50,209 bases of DNA from Halobiforma nitratireducens JCM 10879 (GTDB lineage: Archaea > Halobacteriota > Halobacteria > Halobacteriales > Natrialbaceae), in contig NZ_AOMA01000125.1 of the NCBI RefSeq assembly GCF_000337895.1, positions 1 through 50,209 of the forward strand, given 5' to 3'. Position 1 is the stretch's first letter, and the number at the start of each line of letters is the position of its first letter. The notes under the pieces were generated by a model. That model was not told where the DNA came from, ran no database searches, and saw nothing but the letters and a program-made list of their open reading frames with translations. Position numbers and translations under genes: made by a program. This document shows, in pieces, positions 16,346-24,649 of the stretch.

Positions 16346-17029
16346 CTACTCGCCCCTTCGAACCCGCTCGAGGACCGCCAGGGTTCCGTCGGCGTGAGCG
16401 TCCTCGAGCAGTTCGTCGGCGGCTGTCGTCGCCGCCTCGTCGGCGTTCGCGACCGCGAAGCTCCGACCGACCCGTTCGAACGTCGAGACGTCGTTGATCG
16501 AGTCGCCGACCGCAACCGCATCCGCGAGGTCGAACCCGACGTGGGCGGCGATCCGTTCGATCCCGTCGCCCTTGTTCGGTTCGGCGTCTTTGACGTGGAA
16601 GGCGTAGCCGGTGTCGATCACCTCGAGGCCGTAGTCGGCGGCGATCTCCCGGAGCGGTTCGACGGGCTGGTCTAAGCTGACGGCGATCTCGGTTTCACGC
16701 CAGCGATTGACCGTGTCTTCGTCGCCCCAGCCCAGGTCGTAGCCGGCCGCACGGTACTCCTCGGCGACGGCCTGGGCGGCCTCGCGGTCCGCGGTGAAGA
16801 AGACGTCGTCACCGGTGTAGACGACGCCGCCGTTCTCGGCGACGACGAGTTCCGGAATGCCGACGAAGTGACAGAGTGAAACGGGATAGGGAAACGCTTT
16901 CCCGGTCGCGACGACGACCGGCGCGTCCCACTTCCGGAGCGGGTCGAACACCCTCGGGTCGATACCCCACCCGTCGGGTCGAGTGAGGGTGCCATCGATG
17001 TCCAACACGAGCGGCGGATCGGAGTCCAT
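16346..17029 (-). CDS. pgp: phosphoglycolate phosphatase, archaeal HAD type
   Basis: Hydrolyses 2-phosphoglycolate to glycolate in the cytosol, with Mg2+. The 227 residues follow the HAD subfamily IIB order. They begin with the nucleophile motif VLDIDGTLTRPDG (residues 8-20), then VATGKAFPYP as motif II, HVKDAEPNKGDGIERI carrying the motif III lysine, and VAVGDSINDVSTFE as motif IV. Length and motif order match archaeal phosphoglycolate phosphatase closely; sucrose- or mannosyl-phosphate phosphatases are the nearest alternatives. The start is an ATG followed by DSDPPLVLDID. Confidence 0.85.
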   Translation of the reverse strand: MDSDPPLVLDIDGTLTRPDGWGIDPRVFDPLRKWDAPVVVATGKAFPYPVSLCHFVGIPELVVAENGGVVYTGDDVFFTADREAAQAVAEEYRAAGYDLGWGDEDTVNRWRETEIAVSLDQPVEPLREIAADYGLEVIDTGYAFHVKDAEPNKGDGIERIAAHVGFDLADAVAVGDSINDVSTFERVGRSFAVANADEAATTAADELLEDAHADGTLAVLERVRRGE

Positions 17030-17136
17030 ACCGGAGGTGAGAATCCCCTCACCTAACAGTTGTTGGTAACGCGATTTTTCTCTCAGTCTGTGCGATGTTT
17101 GTCGGGCGAGTCATTCCGTCACGTCCCCTTCGATCG

Positions 17137-17337
17137 CTAGTACGCGGGTTTGACGGCGTTGATAAGGATCGTCACCACCAAGAAGACGACCGCACTGACG
17201 AGACCGACGACGAGACCGACGACGAGGCTGACGACGACGGTCTCGTCGACCTGCAACGTCGTCATCGCCGCCACGATCGCGGCGACGACGACGAGATTGC
17301 GAAGATCGCGGGACTCGATGCCGAATCGCTCGAGCAT
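17137..17337 (-). CDS. 66-residue two-helix membrane protein
   Basis: A short polar start MLERFGIESRDLRN is followed by LVVVAAIVAAMTTLQVDE and a long valine-rich helix VVVSLVVGLVVGLVSAVVFLVVTILI, then a basic-aromatic end NAVKPAY. The high hydrophobicity in two blocks supports a real membrane peptide. Function unknown. It lies 75 bases downstream of the next small membrane protein gene on the same strand, so they may share a transcript. Confidence 0.55.
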   Translation of the reverse strand: MLERFGIESRDLRNLVVVAAIVAAMTTLQVDETVVVSLVVGLVVGLVSAVVFLVVTILINAVKPAY

Positions 17338-17411
17338 GGGTACTCCGATTCAGTGCGATCACATAACGTTGTTGTCTCGACCGGCCGTACGGCTGCTTCG
17401 GAACCAGCCTC

Positions 17412-17810
17412 TCACGATGGGAGAACGTATCTGAGAAGCACGAACGAGACGAGCCCGACACCACCACCAGCGAGGTACGCCTGGGTGGAGTTCGGTTTCG
17501 ACACCATGACCGCGAGTGCCATAGCGGAGGCGATCACCACCGCTGCACCGACCGCACCCTGATGGTAGTTTCCGGTACCCTCGTAGTCCTGAATCGACCC
17601 GTCTTCGGGGTCGGTGACTCTAATACTGGCGTGGTACGGAATGTAGAGACGGACCCCGATGCCGGCAAACGCCGCGACGATCATGTTGAACTGAACCTCG
17701 CCGGTCAACTGTTCGGCGAGTAGAAAGGTCCCGATCGCGAGAAACAAGGCGACGATCCTGCTCCACTTGTCGGCTTTGAGAACCGACTCGTCGATCTGCT
17801 GTTCCGCCAT
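17412..17810 (-). CDS. haloarchaeal membrane protein of unknown function
   Basis: 132 residues. The acidic N-terminus MAEQQIDESVLKADKW leads to four hydrophobic segments: IVALFLAIGTFLLAEQL, MIVAAFAGIGVRLYI, GAVGAAVVIASAMALAVMV and YLAGGGVGLVSFVLLRYVL. The loop between the second and third contains YHASIRVTDPEDGSIQDYEG. No characterised family comes to mind. The ATG start gives a clean soluble-to-membrane pattern and the spacing upstream suggests its own promoter. Confidence 0.65.
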   Translation of the reverse strand: MAEQQIDESVLKADKWSRIVALFLAIGTFLLAEQLTGEVQFNMIVAAFAGIGVRLYIPYHASIRVTDPEDGSIQDYEGTGNYHQGAVGAAVVIASAMALAVMVSKPNSTQAYLAGGGVGLVSFVLLRYVLPS

Positions 17811-17922
17811 ACCAACAGCACGCTGCCGAACCCGCTTAACTGTTCAGTGTCGGCGAGCCACGACGGTCTCGAGTTCGGACTCTGGGATCGACTCGGTGGA
17901 CCGCGACTCGGTCGGGTGGCCG

Positions 17923-18438
17923 TTACGCCGCGTCCGCGACTGGAACGGTCAGCACCGGTACGTCGGACGCTCGAACGACTTTCTCGGTCAGGCTGCCGAT
18001 CAGGTAGCGCTCGAGGCCGGTCCGTCCGTGTGTCCCCATTACGATCAGGTCGATGTCGTTTGCGTCGGCGTACTCGAGGACGATCTTGTGGGGAGTGCCG
18101 CTCCGGACGACACCGTGCGTGTCGATATCGGGGAGTCGTCCGACGGCGTCTTTGACGACGTTCTCACCGTACTCTTCTGCCTCCGCTCGAATCTCTTTGG
18201 GTGACTCGCGGTCGCCGCCCATCGGCGTATCCGCACCCTGGGGATCGCCCACCATTCCAGGACTGGATTCTCTGTTCGGGTCCTCGCCGAGCCCGAACGC
18301 TGGATGTAACGTATCGACCACGTGGAGCACGTGGACAGTCGCGTCGTACGTCTCGGCCAGGTCGCGTACCTTCTCGAGTGCCACGCCCGCGCCTTCGCTT
18401 CCGTCGGCCGGGTAGAGGATGGTATCGAACCCAGACAT
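17923..18438 (-). CDS. universal stress protein, UspA family
   Basis: 171 residues with the UspA alpha/beta fold. It starts FDTILYPADGSEGAGVALEKV and ends with the ATP-binding signature GTHGRTGLERYLIGSLTEKVVR and VPVLTVPV. Proteins with this glycine pattern bind ATP and accumulate under starvation or stress; the exact role is unknown. The insertion between strands (about 50-82, rich in Gly, Pro and Asp) makes it longer than the 140-residue norm. The gene is monocistronic, divergent from nothing obvious, and lies 122 bases from the glycerol membrane-protein stop. Confidence 0.88.
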   Translation of the reverse strand: MSGFDTILYPADGSEGAGVALEKVRDLAETYDATVHVLHVVDTLHPAFGLGEDPNRESSPGMVGDPQGADTPMGGDRESPKEIRAEAEEYGENVVKDAVGRLPDIDTHGVVRSGTPHKIVLEYADANDIDLIVMGTHGRTGLERYLIGSLTEKVVRASDVPVLTVPVADAA

Positions 18439-18519
18439 CTGTAGATCAGACTAGCCGTACCACGACCAGGAGTTTAGCTATTCGCCTTGCTACGCCGACG
18501 GTCGTCGACCGATGCTGTC

Positions 18520-18526
18520 AAAAAAA
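18520..18526 (-). terminator. T7 tract after the glpK operon
   Basis: Seven consecutive A on the plus strand, read as T7 on the minus strand, 35 bases beyond the stop of the membrane-protein gene. Oligo-T tracts without a hairpin are the usual archaeal transcription stop signal. Confidence 0.5.
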
Positions 18527-18560
18527 GAGGCGAACGGCCGATTCGATCGGACCGGTTCGA

Positions 18561-19670
18561 TCAGCCGGTGAAGCCGGGCACCCAGACGCCGGTCTGGAAG
18601 ATGCCCAGGAACACCAGTCCGCAGATGAGTGTGTGCGTGATGAAGATCGATGCGGCAGGCGGGTCGACGTGGGTGTCCCCGTGGGCGTAGAAGACCCGCT
18701 GGAACGCCTCACCGATGAGCGCACCGAGGAGGCCGAAGAGGCCGGCGATAAACACCGCCGCCCCGGAACTCAACCCGGCAAGGACTGCACCCCCGGGCGC
18801 AACTGCCGCGAGATAGACCGTCCCTGCGGGGAGCGTCATGTGGTGGGTAACCGGAATCCGCTCGATTCCCAGGTTCAGGAACAGCAGGGTCGCGGCACTG
18901 ATACCGAACCCGATGAACGGACTCCCCGTCTGCAAGGTCATGTACGCCGACGCGAGTCCGGCGAACAGCCCGATCGTGGCGACGTGGGACCACTTGTACA
19001 TCTCGCCAAGCCACGGCTCGACAGCGAGCCGGTCTTCGGCCGCCATGCCGCCGTCGGCCACGACCTCACCGGGCTCTCTGTACTCTTCGCGCTCGAACGG
19101 GGTCATGTCGAAGTAGCCGTCGGCTTTGTCGCTGACGACGCCGACGATGCTGTACCCGAACACGATCCGGTGTAGGAACGCGCTTGCGACGACGGTAAAC
19201 GCGATCGGATCGGTCGGCACCGCGAGATGCCGGAGTGTCTGTTCGAGCGCCATGCCGAACATACCGAACGCCGCACCGACGGCCAGAATATCGGGTCGAC
19301 TACCCAGCGCGAACGTGATGTCTTTCCCGTTGTGGTAGTCGAACCCGGATTGCATCGTGCCCTTTTTCGCGGCGTACGCGGCAGCTGCAGCACCCGCGGC
19401 GAACGCGACGTGCGGACCGAACACTGGACCGAAGCCGAGGTCGACGCCGATCCCGTCCGCTGCCTCGCCGCCGAACACGCCGATGGTAACGAGGAAGCCA
19501 GTGAAGATGAACGCCGGCAGTGCACCGAGCGCCGCTCCGAAGGCCCCACCGGCGGCGGCACCGAGCCAGATTTCCGGATCGCTGAGGGCTTCGATTACGT
19601 CTGTGAACGACCCTGGATCGTAACTCACCTGCAACACGAGGTCAGCCGCGAGTGCACCCTCCACCGCCAT
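18561..19670 (-). CDS. polytopic membrane protein next to glpK, candidate glycerol transporter
   Basis: 369 residues with nine to ten predicted membrane helices. Examples are WLGAAAGGAFGAALGALPAFIFTGFLVTIGVFG near the N-terminus, AFAAGAAAAAYAAKKG, TVYLAAVAPGGAVLAGLSSGAAVFIAGLFGLLGALIG and a last helix ending LGIFQTGVW. Many glycines and alanines within helices and a conserved YHNGKDITFALGSRPDILA loop are notable. It is not an aquaglyceroporin: I see no paired NPA motifs. Its start is two bases from the glpK stop, so it is cotranscribed with glycerol kinase. That supports, without proving, a role in glycerol entry. Confidence 0.75.
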   Translation of the reverse strand: MAVEGALAADLVLQVSYDPGSFTDVIEALSDPEIWLGAAAGGAFGAALGALPAFIFTGFLVTIGVFGGEAADGIGVDLGFGPVFGPHVAFAAGAAAAAYAAKKGTMQSGFDYHNGKDITFALGSRPDILAVGAAFGMFGMALEQTLRHLAVPTDPIAFTVVASAFLHRIVFGYSIVGVVSDKADGYFDMTPFEREEYREPGEVVADGGMAAEDRLAVEPWLGEMYKWSHVATIGLFAGLASAYMTLQTGSPFIGFGISAATLLFLNLGIERIPVTHHMTLPAGTVYLAAVAPGGAVLAGLSSGAAVFIAGLFGLLGALIGEAFQRVFYAHGDTHVDPPAASIFITHTLICGLVFLGIFQTGVWVPGFTG

Positions 19671-19672
19671 CG

Positions 19673-21211
19673 TTAGTCACCACCATCGCGCGCCCAATCG
19701 AGCGAACGGTCGACTGCGTCCATCCAGCGGTCGTACCTCGCGTCGACGTTCTCGTCGGGATCGGGCTGGAACTCCCGGTCGATCTGCCAGTTGTTCCGCA
19801 GCTCTTCTAGGTCGTCCCAGTAGCCGACGGCCAGGCCGGCAGCGTAGGCCGATCCCAGCGCCGTCGTCTCGTCGACGACGGGACGGGCAATCTCCGAGCC
19901 GATGATGTCGGACTGAAGCTGACAGAGGTAGTTGTTCTTGACCGCGCCGCCATCGACTTTCAGGCTCGTCATGTCGATGCCCGAATCGGCTTCCATCGCC
20001 TCCGCCACGTCTCGGGTCTGGTAGGCGATCGACTCGAGGGTCGCACGGATGATGTGTTCTTTCCGGGTGCCACGAGTCATGCCGACGATGGTCCCGCGTG
20101 CGCGCTGGTCCCAGTGTGGTGCGCCCAGTCCCGTGAACGCGGGGACGACGTAGACGCCGTCGGTCGAGTCGACGCTGCGGGCCAGCTCCGCGGTTTCGGA
20201 GGGGTCGTCGATCAGATCGACGTCCTCGAGCCACTCGACCGCGGCACCGGTGACGAAGATCGATCCCTCGAGGGCGTACTGGACGTCCTCACCCGAGCGC
20301 TGGAAGCCGATCGTCGTCAGCAGGCCGTGGTCTGACTCGACGGCCTCGTTGCCGGTGTTCATCAGGAAGAACGAACCGGTGCCGTAGGTGTTCTTCGCGT
20401 CGCCGGCGTCGAAACAGGTCTGACCGAACAGCGCGGCCTGCTGGTCACCCAGCGCGCCCGCGACGGGGACCTCGGCCTCGAGGAACCCGTCGGGGTCGGT
20501 CGTCCCGTAGGTCTCTTCGTCGCTGGAGGGGCGCACCTCCGGTAGCATCTCCCGCGGGACGGAGAACTCCTCGAGGAGGTCGTCGTCCCACTCGAGGTCG
20601 TGGATGTTGTACAGCATCGTCCGCGAGGCGTTCGTGACCTCGGTGATGTGGTTGCCAGTGAGGTTGTAGATCAACCACGTATCGATCGTTCCGAACAGGA
20701 TCTCGCCCTGCTCGGCGCGATCGCGAACGTCCTCCGGACGGGCGCGTTCCATCTTGATCGGGTCGCCTTCCTCGAGTAACCACTCGGCTTTCGTTGCAGA
20801 GAAGTAGGCGTCGGCCTCGAGACCGGTTTTCTCGCGGATCTCGTCGACCTTCCCCTCTTCCTCGAGTTGTTCGACGCGTTCGGTCGTTCGTCGGTCCTGC
20901 CAGACGATGGCGTTGTAGACCGGTTTGCCGGTCTCGGCGTCCCAGAACACCGTCGTCTCGCGCTGGTTGGTGACGCCGATGGCCTCGAGCTGGTCGGCCT
21001 CGATCTCGGCCTGTGCGAGTGCGTCCGAGATGACCGTCTTGGTATTCTCCCAGATCTCCATCGCGTCGTGTTCGACCCAGCCCGGCTCCGGGTAGATCTG
21101 TTCGTGTTTCTCGTAGGCGTTCGAAACCACCTGCCCTTCGTGGTCGAAGACGATGAACCGTGTCCCCGTCGTGCCCTGGTCGACCGCGCCAACGTACGTT
21201 CGTGCTGTCAT
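19673..21211 (-). CDS. glpK: glycerol kinase
   Basis: Phosphorylates glycerol to sn-glycerol 3-phosphate with ATP, the entry step of glycerol use, a major carbon source for haloarchaea living beside Dunaliella. At 512 residues it is full-length FGGY family. The N-terminal phosphate motif is VGAVDQGTTGTRFIVFD, followed by WVEHDAMEIWENT, ATNQRET-like GVTNQRETTVFWD, FGTIDTWLIYNLTG, and DQQAALFGQTCFDAG. The second domain signature is YVVPAFTGLGAPHWDQRARGTIVG with ESIAYQTRDV and LKVDGGAVKNNYLCQLQSDI. It precedes the membrane-protein gene by two bases and is divergent from glpABC, so the whole catabolic set centres on the 275-base region 21212-21486. Confidence 0.97.
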   Translation of the reverse strand: MTARTYVGAVDQGTTGTRFIVFDHEGQVVSNAYEKHEQIYPEPGWVEHDAMEIWENTKTVISDALAQAEIEADQLEAIGVTNQRETTVFWDAETGKPVYNAIVWQDRRTTERVEQLEEEGKVDEIREKTGLEADAYFSATKAEWLLEEGDPIKMERARPEDVRDRAEQGEILFGTIDTWLIYNLTGNHITEVTNASRTMLYNIHDLEWDDDLLEEFSVPREMLPEVRPSSDEETYGTTDPDGFLEAEVPVAGALGDQQAALFGQTCFDAGDAKNTYGTGSFFLMNTGNEAVESDHGLLTTIGFQRSGEDVQYALEGSIFVTGAAVEWLEDVDLIDDPSETAELARSVDSTDGVYVVPAFTGLGAPHWDQRARGTIVGMTRGTRKEHIIRATLESIAYQTRDVAEAMEADSGIDMTSLKVDGGAVKNNYLCQLQSDIIGSEIARPVVDETTALGSAYAAGLAVGYWDDLEELRNNWQIDREFQPDPDENVDARYDRWMDAVDRSLDWARDGGD

Positions 21212-21486
21212 TGGAAATCACCAAGCCAGACCATACTTTATCGATGGCCTTGACTTAGGAGTAAACGTGAGTAACGATCATAATAAATGTTACCGCTGAA
21301 CGCCACCAACTACCAAAACTGATTACCGGTAGCAGACCCCTCTAGGTCGGTCGGAGATCGTGTGTAGCATCACGATCCGGTTACACCTGGTGAACTCATT
21401 AAGGGGTTGACTGTACAGATTCGTAACAATGGCTGCGCCGCCGTCGATAAAATAAAGATGCGGGCGACTAATCCTCCAATGAAGGA
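21212..21486. promoter_or_regulatory. divergent promoter region between glpK and glpA
   Basis: On the plus side, GATAAAATAAAG (21446-21457) lies about 30 bases before the glpA ATG and is a good TATA box. On the minus side, GATAAAGTATGG (read from about 21238 back to 21227) lies about 20-27 bases before the glpK start. Between them is an inverted repeat GTAAC (21271-21275) and GTTAC (21289-21293) with a 13-base AT-rich spacer, a possible regulator site. In Haloferax the equivalent genes respond to a GlpR repressor; no known consensus could be matched here. Confidence 0.6.
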
Positions 21487-23211
21487 ATGGCACGGGATAC
21501 GGACGTCCTCGTTCTCGGGGGCGGCTCGACGGGCTGTGGCATCGTTCGGGACCTGGCGATGCGCGGCCTCGACGTCACCCTCGTCGAACGGGGCAACCTC
21601 ACCGACGGGACGACCGGCCGAATGCACGGCCTGCTCCATAGCGGCGGCCGATACGCCGTCTCGGATCAGGCGAGCGCGCGGGAGTGCATCGAAGAGAATC
21701 GAGTCCTGCGCGAGATCGCGGGACACTGCGTGGAGGAGACCAGCGGGCTGTTCGTCAAACGGCCCGAAGACTCCGACGAATACTTCCAAAAGAAACTCGA
21801 GGGGTGTCGGGACTGTGATATTCCGGCCCAGGTCCTCTCGGGGCGGGAAGCCCGCGAGATCGAACCGTACCTCGCGAAAGACATCGATAGAGCGATTGAG
21901 GTCCCCGACGGCGCAATCGACCCGTTCCGGCTCTGTGTCGCCAACGCCGTCGACGCCGAGCGCCACGGCGCGCGGGTCGAGACCCACGCCGAGGTGATCG
22001 ACCTGCTTCGCGAGGGCGACGACGTCTACGGCGTCGAGGTACGCCACGACTCCGGGCCGGGGAAACGGACCCATCGAACACCGGGAACGACCGAGGAGAT
22101 CACGGCCGAGTACGTCGTCAACGCGACCGGCGCGTGGGCCGGGCAGATCGGCGCGATGGCGGACCTGGACATCGAGGTCCGGCCCTCGAAGGGCGTGATG
22201 ACGATTATGAACGTCCGGCAGGTCGACACGGTCGTCAACCGCTGCCGGCCGAAAGGCGACGCCGACATCATCGTCCCACACGAGACGACGGCGATCCTCG
22301 GGACGACGGACGAAGAAGTCGAGGACCCGGACGACTACCCCGAAGAGCAGTGGGAAGTCGACCAGATGATCGACACCCTCACGGAGCTCGTTCCCATCCT
22401 CGAGGAGGCACGGACGGTCCGCTCGTTCTGGGGCGTCCGGCCCCTCTACGAGCCGCCGGGAACCGGCACACAGGACCCGACGGACATCACGCGGGACTTC
22501 TTCCTGCTGGATCACGACGAGCGGGACGGCGTCGCCGGCATCGCAAGCATCGTCGGCGGCAAGTTCACTACCTACCGCGCGATGGCCGAGGAGATCGCAG
22601 ACCACGTCTGTGACGAGCTCGGTGTCGACACACGCTGTCACACGGCCGACGAAGCCCTGCCCGGCAGCGAGAACCTCGCCGAACTCGAGGACGCGATGGA
22701 CGACTTCGGTCTGCGGTCGCCGATCGCCCGCCGGAGCAAGCAGCGACTCGGCAGTCGCTCACGAGAGGTCCTCGAGACCGACGAAGCGAACCCGGTGATC
22801 TGTACCTGCGAGGGAGTCACCCGCGCCGAAATACAGGACGCCATCGAGCAGTCGGGTTCGGACCTGAACTCGGTTCGTATCCGCACGCGGGCGTCGATGG
22901 GGAACTGCCAGGGCGGCTTCTGCACCCAGAAGATGGCTCACGAACTCCACCCCGAGTACGACGAACCGACAGCACGAGCGGCACTCGATGAACTCTACCA
23001 GGAACGCTGGAAGGGACAGCGTCACGCGCTGTGGGGCGAACAGCTCTCGCAGGCGATGTTGAGCTACGCCTTGCACGCGACGACGTTGAACCGCGATGCG
23101 GACCCCGCAGGGGTCGAGGATAGCCTCGAGTTCGAAGCCTTCGATTCGGGGCCCGACACGGCAACTGGAACCGCCGCGAACCGCCGCACAGACGGCGGGG
23201 AGGGCCGTTGA
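21487..23211 (+). CDS. glpA: glycerol-3-phosphate dehydrogenase subunit A
   Basis: Catalytic FAD subunit of the GlpABC (GpdABC) complex, which oxidises sn-glycerol 3-phosphate to dihydroxyacetone phosphate and feeds electrons to the membrane quinone pool. 574 residues. The FAD motif [16 protein letters not shown] is at residues 6-21, followed by [25 protein letters not shown], with [12 protein letters not shown] further on. A C-terminal BFD-like [2Fe-2S] domain contains [11 protein letters not shown] and [13 protein letters not shown]. An acidic tail of about 40 residues ends the protein. The ATG at 21487 gives the standard N-terminus. The next gene starts two bases after its stop. Confidence 0.95.
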   Translation: MARDTDVLVLGGGSTGCGIVRDLAMRGLDVTLVERGNLTDGTTGRMHGLLHSGGRYAVSDQASARECIEENRVLREIAGHCVEETSGLFVKRPEDSDEYFQKKLEGCRDCDIPAQVLSGREAREIEPYLAKDIDRAIEVPDGAIDPFRLCVANAVDAERHGARVETHAEVIDLLREGDDVYGVEVRHDSGPGKRTHRTPGTTEEITAEYVVNATGAWAGQIGAMADLDIEVRPSKGVMTIMNVRQVDTVVNRCRPKGDADIIVPHETTAILGTTDEEVEDPDDYPEEQWEVDQMIDTLTELVPILEEARTVRSFWGVRPLYEPPGTGTQDPTDITRDFFLLDHDERDGVAGIASIVGGKFTTYRAMAEEIADHVCDELGVDTRCHTADEALPGSENLAELEDAMDDFGLRSPIARRSKQRLGSRSREVLETDEANPVICTCEGVTRAEIQDAIEQSGSDLNSVRIRTRASMGNCQGGFCTQKMAHELHPEYDEPTARAALDELYQERWKGQRHALWGEQLSQAMLSYALHATTLNRDADPAGVEDSLEFEAFDSGPDTATGTAANRRTDGGEGR

Positions 23212-23212
23212 G

Positions 23213-24649
23213 ATGGCGATCGAAGACGACGTGCTCGTGATCGGGGGCGGCATCGCCGGCGTGACCGCGGCGCTGTCGGCGGCCGACGGCGGCGCTGACG
23301 TTCGGCTCGTCACCCACAAACAGAGTACGTTGCGCAGTGCGAGCGGACTCATCGACGTGCTGGGCTATCTGCCTGCGAGCGCGGGTACGACCGGCACAGA
23401 CGAAGAGAACGAACAAAAGGCGGGCGCAGGCACGGCCCTCGAGGGGCCCGTCGTCGATCCGTTCGAGGCGATACCGCAACTCCCGGAGAGCCATCCCTAC
23501 CGAACCGTCGGCGTCGACACCGTCCGCGAGGCACTTGCGTTCTTCGACGAGATGCTCGGCGACGACTACGTCGGCGCTCACACCGACGACAACGCGCTCG
23601 TTCCGACTCACGGCGGGAGCGTCAAGCCGACTGCACGCTACCCGACGTCGACGGCTGCGGGGCTGGCAAGCGACCCACGGGACGTGCTGCTGGTCGGCTT
23701 CGAGACCCTGCCGAGCCTGGAAGCGCCGCTTGCGGCTGCCCACCTCGAGGCCGCGGGCGCTCCCTTCGAGGCCCGTGGCGTGACGCTGTCGTTCCCCGGT
23801 ATCGTCCGGGACGACGCGAAGGTGACTCGGTACGCCCATCTGTTGGATCACGACGAGGCCGTCCCGACCGACAGCGGCGAAACGGGTGCTCGCGAAGCAC
23901 TCGCGGCCGCCGTCGAACCCCACATCCAGGGAGAGTCGCGGGTCGGTTTCCCTGCCGTGTTGGGTGACGATCATCCCGACGACGTTCGAGCCACCCTCGA
24001 GGAGGCCCTCGGCGTCGACGTCTTCGAGGTGCCGATGGGGCCGCCGAGCCTCCCGGGGTTGCGTCTCGAGGATCGGTTGTACGCCACACTCGAGTCCGCA
24101 GGCGTAGAGGTGCGATCCGGCGTCCCGGTGATCGACTACGAGACCGACGAGAGCGAGGGCGACAGCCGGCGGATCGACCGCGTCGTCGTCGACCGCAACG
24201 GCGCGAAGCTCCCTCACCGAGCGACGGAGTACGTCCTCGCGACGGGCGGCTTGGTCGGCAAAGGAATCGGCTCGAACCGCGAGCGAGTGACCGAACCGAT
24301 CTTCGACTGTCACGTTCCTCACGCGACGGACCGGTACGACTGGTTCAGCGAGGACGCGTTCGGCGATCACCCGTTCGCCCGGTTCGGCGTCGTCCCGGAC
24401 GACGGGTTGCGGCCGCTCGACGGTGACGGCGATCCGGAGTTCGTCAACCTGCGGGCCGCGGGAGCCGTGCTCGGCGGCTACGACTACGCGGCCGAAAAAT
24501 CCGGCTCGGGCGTCTCGATCGCGACCGGGTATCTGGCGGGACGGCGTGCGGCCGAACGGGTAGCCGAAACGAGAAACGCGGATGCAAACGGGGCGAGTGA
24601 GAACGCGAACGCGAACGCAAGCGACGCGGAGGTAACTGGAACGCAATGA
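23213..24649 (+). CDS. glpB: glycerol-3-phosphate dehydrogenase subunit B
   Basis: Second flavoprotein of the GlpABC complex, thought to carry FMN and relay electrons from GlpA to GlpC. 478 residues from the ATG at 23213. The frame is open from 23096, but that part overlaps glpA and the dinucleotide-binding motif VLVIGGGIAGVTAALSAADGG begins six residues after this ATG. Other marks are HKQSTLRSASGLIDVLGYL, RYPTSTAAGLA, LSFPGIVRDDAKVTRYA and, near the C-terminus, ENLRAAGAVLGGYDY-type VNLRAAGAVLGGYDYAAE with GVSIATGYLAG. The last 25 residues are Asn/Ala-rich and arise from a GAACGC hexamer repeat at 24601-24618. It overlaps glpC by four bases. Confidence 0.94.
   Translation: MAIEDDVLVIGGGIAGVTAALSAADGGADVRLVTHKQSTLRSASGLIDVLGYLPASAGTTGTDEENEQKAGAGTALEGPVVDPFEAIPQLPESHPYRTVGVDTVREALAFFDEMLGDDYVGAHTDDNALVPTHGGSVKPTARYPTSTAAGLASDPRDVLLVGFETLPSLEAPLAAAHLEAAGAPFEARGVTLSFPGIVRDDAKVTRYAHLLDHDEAVPTDSGETGAREALAAAVEPHIQGESRVGFPAVLGDDHPDDVRATLEEALGVDVFEVPMGPPSLPGLRLEDRLYATLESAGVEVRSGVPVIDYETDESEGDSRRIDRVVVDRNGAKLPHRATEYVLATGGLVGKGIGSNRERVTEPIFDCHVPHATDRYDWFSEDAFGDHPFARFGVVPDDGLRPLDGDGDPEFVNLRAAGAVLGGYDYAAEKSGSGVSIATGYLAGRRAAERVAETRNADANGASENANANASDAEVTGTQ

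Noticed and set aside
18561-19670. glycerol facilitator of the aquaporin family
   Set aside because: No NPA motif pair and too many helices for the six-helix fold.
22817-24646. a 609-codon open frame on the minus strand
   Set aside because: It lies antisense to glpA and glpB, which have full family motifs. High GC content makes long antisense frames common; the translation is rich in Arg and Val and matches no family I know.
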